From: Meridianimarinicoccus aquatilis
GTDB taxonomy: Bacteria > Pseudomonadota > Alphaproteobacteria > Rhodobacterales > Rhodobacteraceae
Direction: 5' to 3'
Length of the DNA: 34,385 bases
Assembly (NCBI RefSeq): GCF_004358675.1
Contig: NZ_SMZO01000038.1
Span: forward strand, 1-34,385
Made by a program: the position numbers and the translations under genes. Numbering within the stretch: position 1 is the stretch's first letter; every line of letters starts with the position of its first letter. The notes beneath the pieces are model-generated. The model did no database searches. It saw only the letters and a list, made by a program, of their open reading frames with translations, and had not been told where the DNA came from. Of the stretch, positions 15,323-22,966 are shown in pieces.

Positions 15323-17320
15323 ATGGCCGCCAAAGACACTGACGATCGAAAGCAGGACAATTCCGACGCTGAGCCGATGCTCGACATGAGCCAGGCAGCG
15401 GTCAAAAAGATGATTGCTGAAGCGCGCGAACGCGGCTTCATCACCTATGAGCAATTGAACCAAGTCTTGCCGCCCGATCAGGTATCTTCGGAACAGATCG
15501 AAGACGTCATGTCGATGCTGTCGGAAATGGGCATCAACATCATCGAAGAAGAAGAAGCCGAAGATGGCGAGGCGGCAAAGAACACCGACCTTGTGACCAC
15601 GGCCGGTTCGCGCGAAGTCGCTGTTGCTCAGACAGAAACGGAAAAGCTGGATCGTACGGACGACCCGGTTCGCATGTATCTGCGGGAAATGGGCTCGGTC
15701 GAGCTGTTGTCGCGCGAGGGCGAAATTGCCATCGCAAAGCGGATTGAGGCGGGGCGCAACACGATGATCGCCGGGCTGTGCGAGAGCCCGCTGACGTTTC
15801 ATGCGATCACCATCTGGCGCGACGAACTTCTGACCGAAGACATTTTGCTGCGCGATGTCATCGACCTTGAGACGACCTTCGGGAATGCCATGGACGAAGA
15901 CGGGGAGTCTGCCGAAGAGCCTGTCGTTGGGGCACCCGGCGTTGTGGCACCCGCAGCGGGCAAGGAGAACAAAGAGGACAAAGCCGAGTACGACGCAGAT
16001 GGCAATCCGATCCAAAGTGACGATGACGACGACGAAGACGATCAGGCCAACATGTCACTTGCGGCCATGGAAGCGGCCCTGAAGCCTCGTGTTCTGGAAA
16101 CGCTGGACCGAATTGCGGATGATTACGAAACGCTGGCCGAGATTCAGGAACGGCGCATGAACGCGACGCTTGCGGGCGATGACGGGTTCAGCGACGCGAA
16201 CGAGGCGACCTATCAAAAGCTGCGCTCCGAGATCGTCGAGTTGGTGAACGGTCTGCATTTGCACGCCAACCGGATCGAGGCGTTGATCGACCAGCTTTAC
16301 GGGATCAACCGCCGGATCATGTCAATCGACGGTGCCATGGTGAAGCTGGCTGACCAAGCTCGGATCAACCGCCGTGATTTCATCGATGCCTATCGCGGCG
16401 CGGAACTCGACCCGAACTGGGTGGACCGCATGAAGGCAAAAGCGGGGCGCGGATGGCAGGCGTTGTTCGAACGTTCGCACGTGAAGGTGGACGAACTGCG
16501 TGCCGAGATGGTTCAGGTCGGCCAATATGTCGGTTTGGACATCACTGAATTCCGCCGCATTGTTCAGCAGGTTCAAAAAGGCGAAAAAGAAGCGCGCCAA
16601 GCCAAGAAGGAAATGGTCGAGGCCAACCTTCGCCTCGTGATCTCTATCGCCAAGAAATACACGAACCGCGGCCTGCAATTCCTTGATCTTATTCAGGAAG
16701 GTAATATCGGCTTGATGAAGGCGGTAGATAAATTCGAATATCGCCGTGGTTACAAATTCTCGACCTACGCGACATGGTGGATCCGTCAGGCGATCACACG
16801 GTCGATTGCGGATCAGGCACGCACCATCCGTATTCCGGTGCATATGATCGAAACGATCAACAAGCTTGTGCGGACCGGCCGCCAGATGCTGCATGAAATT
16901 GGCCGTGAGGCGACGCCGGAAGAACTGGCTGCCAAACTGCAAATGCCGCTGGAAAAGGTTCGCAAGGTGATGAAGATCGCCAAAGAGCCGATCAGCCTTG
17001 AAACGCCAATCGGGGACGAGGAAGATAGCCAGCTTGGTGATTTCATCGAAGACAAGAATGCGATCTTGCCGCTTGATAGTGCCATTCAGGACAACCTGAA
17101 GGAAACCACGACACGGGTTCTGGCCAGCCTGACGCCCCGCGAAGAACGCGTTTTGCGGATGCGCTTTGGGATCGGCATGAACACGGATCACACGCTTGAA
17201 GAAGTTGGTCAGCAGTTCAGTGTGACCCGCGAGCGCATTCGCCAAATCGAAGCAAAGGCGCTGCGCAAGCTCAAGCACCCAAGCCGGTCACGCAAACTAC
17301 GATCTTTCCTGGATCAATAA
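15323..17320 (+). CDS. rpoD: RNA polymerase housekeeping sigma factor (sigma-70)
   Basis: This is the primary sigma factor that directs RNA polymerase to -35/-10 promoters. The 665-residue protein has region 1.1 near the start ([20 protein letters not shown]) and region 1.2 ([21 protein letters not shown]). A long acidic insert follows (a DDDDDEDD run near residue 235), then the non-conserved region. Regions 2.1-2.4 include [32 protein letters not shown] and [14 protein letters not shown] (about residue 480). Region 4.2 ends [20 protein letters not shown]. The ATG is preceded by AAGGAG with a six-base spacer. It lies downstream of dnaG with an inverted repeat between them, so rpoD may also have its own promoter. 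Confidence 0.98.
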   Translation: MAAKDTDDRKQDNSDAEPMLDMSQAAVKKMIAEARERGFITYEQLNQVLPPDQVSSEQIEDVMSMLSEMGINIIEEEEAEDGEAAKNTDLVTTAGSREVAVAQTETEKLDRTDDPVRMYLREMGSVELLSREGEIAIAKRIEAGRNTMIAGLCESPLTFHAITIWRDELLTEDILLRDVIDLETTFGNAMDEDGESAEEPVVGAPGVVAPAAGKENKEDKAEYDADGNPIQSDDDDDEDDQANMSLAAMEAALKPRVLETLDRIADDYETLAEIQERRMNATLAGDDGFSDANEATYQKLRSEIVELVNGLHLHANRIEALIDQLYGINRRIMSIDGAMVKLADQARINRRDFIDAYRGAELDPNWVDRMKAKAGRGWQALFERSHVKVDELRAEMVQVGQYVGLDITEFRRIVQQVQKGEKEARQAKKEMVEANLRLVISIAKKYTNRGLQFLDLIQEGNIGLMKAVDKFEYRRGYKFSTYATWWIRQAITRSIADQARTIRIPVHMIETINKLVRTGRQMLHEIGREATPEELAAKLQMPLEKVRKVMKIAKEPISLETPIGDEEDSQLGDFIEDKNAILPLDSAIQDNLKETTTRVLASLTPREERVLRMRFGIGMNTDHTLEEVGQQFSVTRERIRQIEAKALRKLKHPSRSRKLRSFLDQ

Positions 17321-17380
17321 GACCCAACGGGGCGGGGGGGGCGTTCTTCCCGCGCCAGTTCATTAAAAGGTAGCCTCATT

Positions 17381-17656
17381 ATGTCAATCCTGTCCCGGTT
17401 GTTTGGCAAAGGCAGCCCTGAGCCAAAAGAACCAGAGACCGAAACCCACGAAGGGTTTGAAATCTACGCAGAACCGATCAACGAAGGTGGTAATTGGCGT
17501 CTTGCAGGGCGGATCGTGAAAGCCGTGGATGGAATTGAACAAACACACACTCTGATCCGCGCCGATCTTTTAGACAGCGAAGCGGCCGCAATTTCGGCAA
17601 CATTTGCGAAGGCGCGACAAGTGATTGAAGAACAGGGCTTAAGTTTGTTTCGCTGA
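17381..17656 (+). CDS. HlyU family protein
   Basis: The product is 91 residues. It matches the HlyU (PF10115) pattern: an N-terminal LFGKG segment, then HEGFEIYAEPINEGGNWRLAG and IRADLLDSEAAA, ending in AKARQVIEEQG. These small proteins are annotated as transcriptional activators after the Vibrio HlyU name, but this family is unrelated in fold to ArsR-type HlyU and its role is not well defined. An AAGG lies about 12 bases before the ATG. It is separated by 60 bases from rpoD, with an eight-G run (17334-17341) in the gap, and by 35 bases from the YjbQ gene. Confidence 0.85.
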   Translation: MSILSRLFGKGSPEPKEPETETHEGFEIYAEPINEGGNWRLAGRIVKAVDGIEQTHTLIRADLLDSEAAAISATFAKARQVIEEQGLSLFR

Positions 17657-17691
17657 CGGAAGTTTCGTTTTTTCAACAGGTCACGCAGGTC

Positions 17692-18102
17692 ATGCACGCC
17701 GAATTTAAAATTTCAACTCGCGGGCCCGCGCTTTATGAATTCACCCGTGACGTGTCGCGTTGGGTGACCGGTACGGGGCTGTTGACGTTGATGGTGCGCC
17801 ATACCTCTTGTTCGCTTCTTATTCAGGAAAACGCGGATCCGGATGTTCAGCGCGATCTGCAAGCATTCTTTCAGCGGTTGGTTCCCGCTGCTGACGACCC
17901 GTCGATGAAGTATCTTGTGCACCGCGATGAAGGTCCCGATGACATGCCGGCACATATAAAGGCCGCGATGCTTCCTGTGAGTCTGTCGATCCCGGTGGTG
18001 GATGGGCGCATGCAACTTGGAACATGGCAGGGGGTTTATCTGTTCGAGCACCGCACGGCCCCGCATTCGCGATCTGTGGCGGCACACATGTCACAGATGT
18101 GA
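17692..18102 (+). CDS. YjbQ (UPF0047) family protein
   Basis: The product is 136 residues and complete. It carries the family signatures HTSCSLLIQENADP (from H37), HRDEGPDDMPAHIKA (78-91) and LGTWQGVYLFEHR near residue 108. The conserved His, Glu and Cys residues form a likely metal/active site. Members have been shown to have weak thiamine-phosphate synthase activity and are often named secondary thiamine-phosphate synthase; the physiological reaction is uncertain. The ATG follows CAGGT closely. The next gene, a lipoprotein, begins 57 bases later on the same strand. Confidence 0.92.
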   Translation: MHAEFKISTRGPALYEFTRDVSRWVTGTGLLTLMVRHTSCSLLIQENADPDVQRDLQAFFQRLVPAADDPSMKYLVHRDEGPDDMPAHIKAAMLPVSLSIPVVDGRMQLGTWQGVYLFEHRTAPHSRSVAAHMSQM

Positions 18103-18158
18103 GCGCCGACGCTGCGTTCGGCGTTTCGCCCCAGCCGTATTGGGAGTATGATGTCATC

Positions 18159-18605
18159 ATGACTCAGCATCGCCGCTTTCCGCTTTTTCGCTCCTTTCCC
18201 CTCCTTGTCGCCCTAGGGCTTGCGGGCTGTGAATATTTCGATGTGCCGCAACCATCCTATGTCGCGCGCAATGATCTTCGTGTGTATCAGATGGGCGATG
18301 GTCGGTTCGAGGTTCTGGCGCTTCCCGGAACCTCTGGGGGCGATTATTTCTGCGCCGCTGGCGATTACGCACGCACCATGCGTAACGCGCCCGCTGCAAG
18401 CCGCGTCAGCGTTGTCCGGCCCAATGGACCGACAGACACTGTCCCGAACGGTCGAAGCATGATCTTTGAAATTACACAGCAAGGACCGCGCACGCTTCCT
18501 GTGTTCACAAATGCCCCGATGAATACACGCGGTGCGTCGTTCACTGTGGCGATGGCGCAGTTGCAGTGCTGGCAAGGACGCGGGGCCGGGTACACGTTTC
18601 GATAG
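18159..18605 (+). CDS. Lipoprotein, function unknown
   Basis: The product is 148 residues from the ATG at 18159. The signal peptide has a basic start (MTQHRRFPLFRS), a hydrophobic core and an LAGC lipobox (LGLAGC), so the mature protein is lipid-anchored. The soluble part begins EYFDVPQPSYVARNDLRVY and contains two further cysteines (DYFCAAGDYA and LQCWQGRGAGYTF) that could form a disulfide. I do not recognise the domain. GGGAG lies 12 bases before the ATG, a long spacing, but no nearer in-frame start exists. A frame open from 18024 overlaps YjbQ and is unlikely to be used. Confidence 0.75.
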   Translation: MTQHRRFPLFRSFPLLVALGLAGCEYFDVPQPSYVARNDLRVYQMGDGRFEVLALPGTSGGDYFCAAGDYARTMRNAPAASRVSVVRPNGPTDTVPNGRSMIFEITQQGPRTLPVFTNAPMNTRGASFTVAMAQLQCWQGRGAGYTFR

Positions 18606-18621
18606 ATCAACATCGTTGATC
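18605..18621 (+). terminator. Small hairpin at the end of the lipoprotein gene
   Basis: GATCAAC (18605-18611) and GTTGATC (18615-18621) are exact reverse complements with a three-base loop. The first base overlaps the TAG stop of the lipoprotein gene. It is followed by TTGCGTG rather than a T-tract, so it is a weak terminator or an mRNA 3'-end stabiliser. Confidence 0.35.
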
Positions 18622-18710
18622 TTGCGTGCACATTTCAGGGCTACCCAACTTATGGTAAGGTACCTATAGTCCTGCCCATTGGGGGCGGTTCCCCCGCAAG
18701 GAGATGTCTG

Positions 18711-19178
18711 ATGCGCTGTCCCTTTTGCGGAAATGTCGACACGCAGGTCAAAGATTCACGTCCAGCCGAAGATCACGTGGCGATCCGCAGGCGCAGGTAT
18801 TGCCCTGAATGCGGTGGCCGCTTCACCACGTATGAACGCGTTCAGTTGCGCGACTTGGTGGTTGTAAAATCCAATGGCCGCCGAGAAGACTTTGATCGTG
18901 ACAAGCTGGAACGGTCGATCCGTATCGCGCTTCAGAAGCGACCCATCGAACCAGAGCGGATGGACAAGATGATTTCCGGCATTGTTCGCCGCCTTGAATC
19001 CATGGGCGAGCAAGACATTCCATCCCGCACCATTGGCGAAATCGTGATGGAAACATTGGCGCGGATCGATACCGTGGCCTATGTGCGGTTCGCCAGCGTC
19101 TATAAGAATTTTCAGGCGGCAGATGATTTCGATAAGTTCGTGTCGGAGTTGCGGCCCGAAGTGCCTCCTGAGACGTGA
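18711..19178 (+). CDS. nrdR: Ribonucleotide reductase transcriptional repressor NrdR
   Basis: NrdR represses ribonucleotide reductase operons when its ATP-cone senses dATP/ATP. The 155-residue protein has a zinc ribbon (C3, C6, C31, C34: CPFC and CPEC) followed by the ATP-cone domain (about 49-139, starting [20 protein letters not shown]). The ending is typical ([17 protein letters not shown]). AAGGAG precedes the ATG by six bases. The stop overlaps the GTG of ribD (GTGA), the common alphaproteobacterial nrdR-ribD pair. I see no palindromic NrdR box in the 105-base leader. Confidence 0.97.
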   Translation: MRCPFCGNVDTQVKDSRPAEDHVAIRRRRYCPECGGRFTTYERVQLRDLVVVKSNGRREDFDRDKLERSIRIALQKRPIEPERMDKMISGIVRRLESMGEQDIPSRTIGEIVMETLARIDTVAYVRFASVYKNFQAADDFDKFVSELRPEVPPET

Positions 19179-20299
19179 CTGAGGACGCGGGCAAAGACAC
19201 CCGTTTCATGGATTTGGCTCTCGCGCTGGGTCGGCGCGGGCAGGGGCGTTGTTGGCCTAATCCTGCGGTTGGCTGCGTCCTGGTTCAAGAGGGCCGGATT
19301 GTGGGGCGCGGTTGGACACAGCCGGGTGGAAGGCCGCATGCAGAAGCTGTGGCCTTGGCCCAGGCCGGGCATCAGGCGCAAGGCGCAACCGCTTATGTGT
19401 CGCTTGAGCCTTGCGCACATTTTGGCAAAACACCTCCTTGTTGCGATGCTCTCGTTGCCGCCAAAGTCGGGCGGGTGGTCATTGCACTGCGCGACCCTGA
19501 TCCTCGTGTCGATGGCGGGGGTATCGCGCGGATCCGAGCCGCAGGCATTCCAGTTACCGAAGGTGTCTGCGCCGCAAAGGCCGAGCTTGCGCATCTTGGC
19601 TTTTTGAAACGCCAGCGCATCGGTCGACCCGCTTTGACATTGAAACTCGCCGCAAGTTTCGATGGGCGGATCGCAACGGCGTCCGGCGAAAGCCAGTGGA
19701 TCACGGGTCCTGACGCGCGGCGTCACGTTCATGCCTTACGTGCCAGCCACGACGCGGTGATGGTCGGTGGCGGCACGGCGCGCATTGACCACCCTTCGTT
19801 GACGGTGCGGGGTCTGGGTGTGACGCATCAACCCGTGCGTGTGGTTGCGTCGCGGCATTTGACTCTGCCGCATTGGGGCCCATTGGCTGAGCGGGCCGCA
19901 GATGCGCCCGTCTGGCTGCTGCATGGTATCGATGCGCCGGCGCAGAAAATTGCAGAGTGGCAAGCGCGTGGTGCACGGTGCATGGCTGTCGCGGTGGGTC
20001 CCGATGGGCAGCTTGACCCGCTTGCGTGTTTGCAGGCGCTTGGGGCGGCTGGTCTGAACAACGTTTTCTGCGAGGGTGGCGGCACGTTCGGGGCAGCCCT
20101 TGTCAAAGCTGATATTGTTGATGACCTGATTGGTTACACAGCCGGCGTGATGCTTGGTGCAGAAGGATGGCCCGGTCTTGGGACTTTGGGCATATCTGAA
20201 TTGGCGAAGGCCCCGCGCTTTGAGTTTGTTGAAACCCGCCGCCTTGGCACCGATATCGTACATCACTGGCGGCGCAACATCGGCGCGGCAGATAGATAG
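19175..20299 (+). CDS. ribD: Bifunctional riboflavin biosynthesis deaminase/reductase RibD
   Basis: RibD deaminates the GTP-cyclohydrolase product of the riboflavin pathway and then reduces its ribose side chain. The 374-residue protein has an N-terminal cytidine-deaminase-type domain with the zinc site H55-A-E57, C80 and C89 (HAEAVAL and [11 protein letters not shown]). The C-terminal reductase domain starts near residue 150 ([33 protein letters not shown]). The GTG start overlaps the nrdR stop, implying coupling. In many relatives a riboflavin synthase gene follows; here an ABC exporter begins 15 bases later. Confidence 0.96.
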   Translation: MTEDAGKDTRFMDLALALGRRGQGRCWPNPAVGCVLVQEGRIVGRGWTQPGGRPHAEAVALAQAGHQAQGATAYVSLEPCAHFGKTPPCCDALVAAKVGRVVIALRDPDPRVDGGGIARIRAAGIPVTEGVCAAKAELAHLGFLKRQRIGRPALTLKLAASFDGRIATASGESQWITGPDARRHVHALRASHDAVMVGGGTARIDHPSLTVRGLGVTHQPVRVVASRHLTLPHWGPLAERAADAPVWLLHGIDAPAQKIAEWQARGARCMAVAVGPDGQLDPLACLQALGAAGLNNVFCEGGGTFGAALVKADIVDDLIGYTAGVMLGAEGWPGLGTLGISELAKAPRFEFVETRRLGTDIVHHWRRNIGAADR

Positions 20300-20314
20300 T
20301 GTCAGGAGCACAGC

Positions 20315-21241
20315 TTGTCCCCCATCATTGAAATCAATGCCCTCAACAAGACCTATGACGGTGGCTATGAGGCCCTCAAGAATGTCGATTTGGACATCGA
20401 AGAGGGCGAAATACTGGCATTGCTGGGTCCGAATGGAGCCGGAAAGACCACACTGATTTCAACGATCTGTGGGATCACGCGGCCAAGTTCTGGCCGCATC
20501 ACCGTGGGCGGGCATGATGTCTTGCAGGACTACCGTGCGGCGCGGCGTTAGATCGGGTTGGTACCGCAAGAGATCGTGCTGGAGCCGTTTACGAAAGTGC
20601 GCGATACCGTGTCGTTTTCGCGGGGTATTTTCGGGCTGCCGCCGAACCCCGATTTGATCGAAGAGAATTTACGCAGGCTGTCTTTGCTGGACAAACAAAA
20701 CGCGGCGGCGCGGGAATTGTCCGGCGGGATGCGGCGCCGGGTGATGATCGCCAAAGCGCTGGCTCACGGGCCGCGCGTTTTGTTCCTTGATGAGCCGACT
20801 GCAGGTGTGGACGTGGAATTGCGCCGTGACATGTGGGACATAGTCCGCACGCTCAAAGCTGATGGCGTAACGATCATTTTGACAACCCATTACATCGAAG
20901 AAGCCGAAGCGATTGCGGACCGGATCGGCGTGATCAATGACGGGCGTATTCTTTTGGTCGAAGAAAAAGCGCGCCTGATGCACCGTCTTGGCAAAAAGAC
21001 CCTCCGGATGGAATTACGCACCGCGCTGGATGGGCTGCCGCCCGCGTTGGAAGGGCGGGGACTGGAACTCGCTGAAGGGGGGCAGGCGCTTCTTCACTCC
21101 TACGATGCGCGCGACGGCACCGATATCGGCCCGCTCTTGGCGGATGTCACCGGTGCGGGGCTGGGTCTGCGCGATGTGCAAACGCGGGAAAGCTCGCTTG
21201 AGGATATATTTGTCGATCTTCTGAAGGACACGCGCCCATGA
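20315..21241 (+). pseudogene. ABC-2 exporter ATP-binding subunit interrupted by an in-frame TAG
   Basis: The frame encodes an ABC ATPase of about 308 residues with one stop, TAG at 20549-20551 (codon 79). Before it lies Walker [10 protein letters not shown] (38-46). After it, in the same frame, come Q-loop VPQE (Q85), signature ELSGGMRRR (LSGG 135-138), Walker B LFLDEP and the H-loop TTHYIEEAE. The two halves match one family member end to end, with no frameshift. A CAG-to-TAG change would explain it. The TTG start has AGGAG six bases upstream. The gene overlaps the permease start (ATGA), so it belongs to that transporter. It may be a true nonsense mutation, a sequencing error, or be read through or restarted at TTG 20558. 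A restarted product would lack Walker A and be inactive as an ATPase. Confidence 0.85.
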
Positions 21242-21999
21242 ACGGCCACGCGATTTGGACGATGTACCGCCATGAAATGGCACGGTTCAACCGGACGTTG
21301 GGCCAAAGCCTTGTGTCACCGGTTTTGTCCACGTCCCTCTATTTCGTTGTGTTCGGGGCCGCTTTGGGATCGCGGATCGACGAGGTCGAAGGGGTCGCAT
21401 ATGGCGCCTTTATCGTGCCGGGTCTTGTGATGTTGTCGGTCATGACTCAATCCATCTCCAACGCGTCGTTCGGGATTTATTTTCCCAAGTTCATTGGCAC
21501 GATTTATGAACATCTGTCAGCGCCGGTCAGCTTTATAGAAATCGCGATTGGCTATGTGGGGGCCGCGGCCACCAAGGCACTGATCGTCGGGGGGATCATT
21601 CTGGGCACCGCGTTCTTTTTCGTCGATCTGCAGATCCTTCATCCCTTTGCGATGCTTGCCTTTCTTGTGCTGACCTGTGTGTCTTTCAGCCTTTTGGGGT
21701 TTATCATCGGTCTGTGGGCCAAGAATTTTGAACAGCTGCAAATCGTGCCGTTGCTGATCATCACCCCTTTGGTGTTTCTGGGCGGCAGTTTTTATTCGAT
21801 CACGATGCTTCCACCGGTGTGGCAAACGCTGTCGCTGTTCAATCCGGTCGTCTATTTGATTTCCGGGTTTCGCTGGGCCTTTTTCGGGCAGTCCGACATT
21901 GCCGTGGGCTGGTCACTGGCGGCAATTGCACTGTTCACGGTGATCTGTATTGGCATTGTCGGATGGATATTTAGAACAGGATGGCGGCTGCGCGATTGA
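21238..21999 (+). CDS. ABC-2 type transporter permease
   Basis: The product is 253 residues, an integral membrane protein with about six hydrophobic helices. It has the ABC-2 family pattern: an N-terminal cytoplasmic stretch ([19 protein letters not shown]), then [14 protein letters not shown], and a conserved [17 protein letters not shown] loop before [14 protein letters not shown]. It would form the membrane pore of an exporter with the upstream ATPase, to which it is coupled by an ATGA overlap. The substrate is unknown. The permease itself is intact, although its ATPase gene carries a stop codon. It converges on the acyltransferase gene with only 18 bases between stops. Confidence 0.93.
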   Translation: MNGHAIWTMYRHEMARFNRTLGQSLVSPVLSTSLYFVVFGAALGSRIDEVEGVAYGAFIVPGLVMLSVMTQSISNASFGIYFPKFIGTIYEHLSAPVSFIEIAIGYVGAAATKALIVGGIILGTAFFFVDLQILHPFAMLAFLVLTCVSFSLLGFIIGLWAKNFEQLQIVPLLIITPLVFLGGSFYSITMLPPVWQTLSLFNPVVYLISGFRWAFFGQSDIAVGWSLAAIALFTVICIGIVGWIFRTGWRLRD

Positions 22000-22017
22000 C
22001 GCCGCCTTGCGCGGGGA

Positions 22018-22890
22018 TCACCCCAGCGCCGGTTTGGCCCAAGCCGGCAGTCTTGTGTTCTGAACAAGTGACACCGACGGCGCATATCGTCCGCCAAGCG
22101 CCAGTGTCTCAGCGCGAAGCATCTTGATCCCTTGTTCCGACTTCGCGGGCAGTGCCGATGGCGAGATCGGCTCACCAACAGTGATCCGGAATGGCTGTCG
22201 GTGCTTGTTCAACGTCTCATGGAACAAGGTGATGTCCCGCAGGGTCGGGTGTAGCAAGTCGAACAGATAAAACAACGCAGAGTTGCGCGCCCGGATATTC
22301 ACCGGGATAACCGGCAGATCGAATTTCCGCGCAATCATTGCGGCCGAAGCCATCCAGGGACGTTCGTACAGACGTAAGCCGCGCCGCTTTGCCAGACGGC
22401 CCGATGGAAAGATCACGCCAAGACGCCCCGCATCGACCGCCTTGCGGGTATAGGCCATGGTGTCGCGAGTCTTTGCCAATGTGCGTTTTTCCATGCGCCA
22501 TTCGACCGGGCAGATCAGGCTTTCCATCTGTGGCAAGACGCGATTTATATCGCTGTTGGCATAGAAGAATGCATCGTTACGCACCTGCGAGATCACGCTG
22601 TTCAGAATAATCCCATCGGCGATACCTGTCGGGTGGTTCGCGACCAAAAGAGCGGCACCATGGCGCGGAATATTCTGCACGCCCGAAGCGACAACATCCT
22701 TTGCAAGCAACTCGGCCATGGTGGACATGATTTCCGGCATCGTGCGGTCCTGTAGGAACTCGCCAAGCCGCACTGTACGGTCATACCCCAGCATTTTCAT
22801 CAACACAGCGCGCGACGGCGCCGACCACGGATGGTCGGCGTAAAGCCAGGGTGCGCGTTCTGAGATCAGTGGGTCGAGTCTGTCTTTCAT
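22018..22890 (-). CDS. Lysophospholipid acyltransferase family protein (PlsC-like)
   Basis: The product is 290 residues. It has the acyltransferase catalytic block NHPTGIAD (N85, H86, D92) and a FPSGRLAKR motif at 161-169 in place of the usual FPEGTRS. PVIPVNIRARNS and a C-terminal VGEPISPSALP are also typical. His and Asp are separated by five residues rather than the four of classical HX4D enzymes, as in other NHP-type members. It probably transfers an acyl chain to a lipid acceptor at the inner membrane; the acceptor is unknown. A 14-bp palindrome sits 31-44 bases upstream of the ATG and may be its operator. Confidence 0.85.
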   Translation of the reverse strand: MKDRLDPLISERAPWLYADHPWSAPSRAVLMKMLGYDRTVRLGEFLQDRTMPEIMSTMAELLAKDVVASGVQNIPRHGAALLVANHPTGIADGIILNSVISQVRNDAFFYANSDINRVLPQMESLICPVEWRMEKRTLAKTRDTMAYTRKAVDAGRLGVIFPSGRLAKRRGLRLYERPWMASAAMIARKFDLPVIPVNIRARNSALFYLFDLLHPTLRDITLFHETLNKHRQPFRITVGEPISPSALPAKSEQGIKMLRAETLALGGRYAPSVSLVQNTRLPAWAKPALG

Positions 22891-22920
22891 GCCACTATCA
22901 AATCACGGTTGTACGAAACC

Positions 22921-22934
22921 AGTATGACCATACT
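22921..22934 (-). promoter_or_regulatory. 14-bp palindrome, candidate operator of the acyltransferase gene
   Basis: AGTATG-AC-CATACT is a perfect inverted repeat of six-base arms around two bases, 31 bases upstream of the acyltransferase start. On the minus strand it follows TTGGCG by 12 bases, so it overlaps where a -10 box would be, the classic place for a repressor site. The size and symmetry suit a TetR- or GntR-type dimer, but no regulator gene is adjacent. Confidence 0.45.
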
Positions 22935-22966
22935 AAGCCATTTCACCGCCAACTTAAAGAAAGCGC

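Noticed and set aside
17334-17341. Eight-G run after rpoD as a phase-variation tract
   Set aside because: It lies in the gap between stop and next start, not within a coding frame or between clear promoter boxes, so no switching effect can be argued.
20549-20551. TAG read as pyrrolysine or another recoded amino acid
   Set aside because: ABC ATPases do not use such residues, and nothing in the window suggests pyrrolysine machinery, which is not expected in Rhodobacterales.
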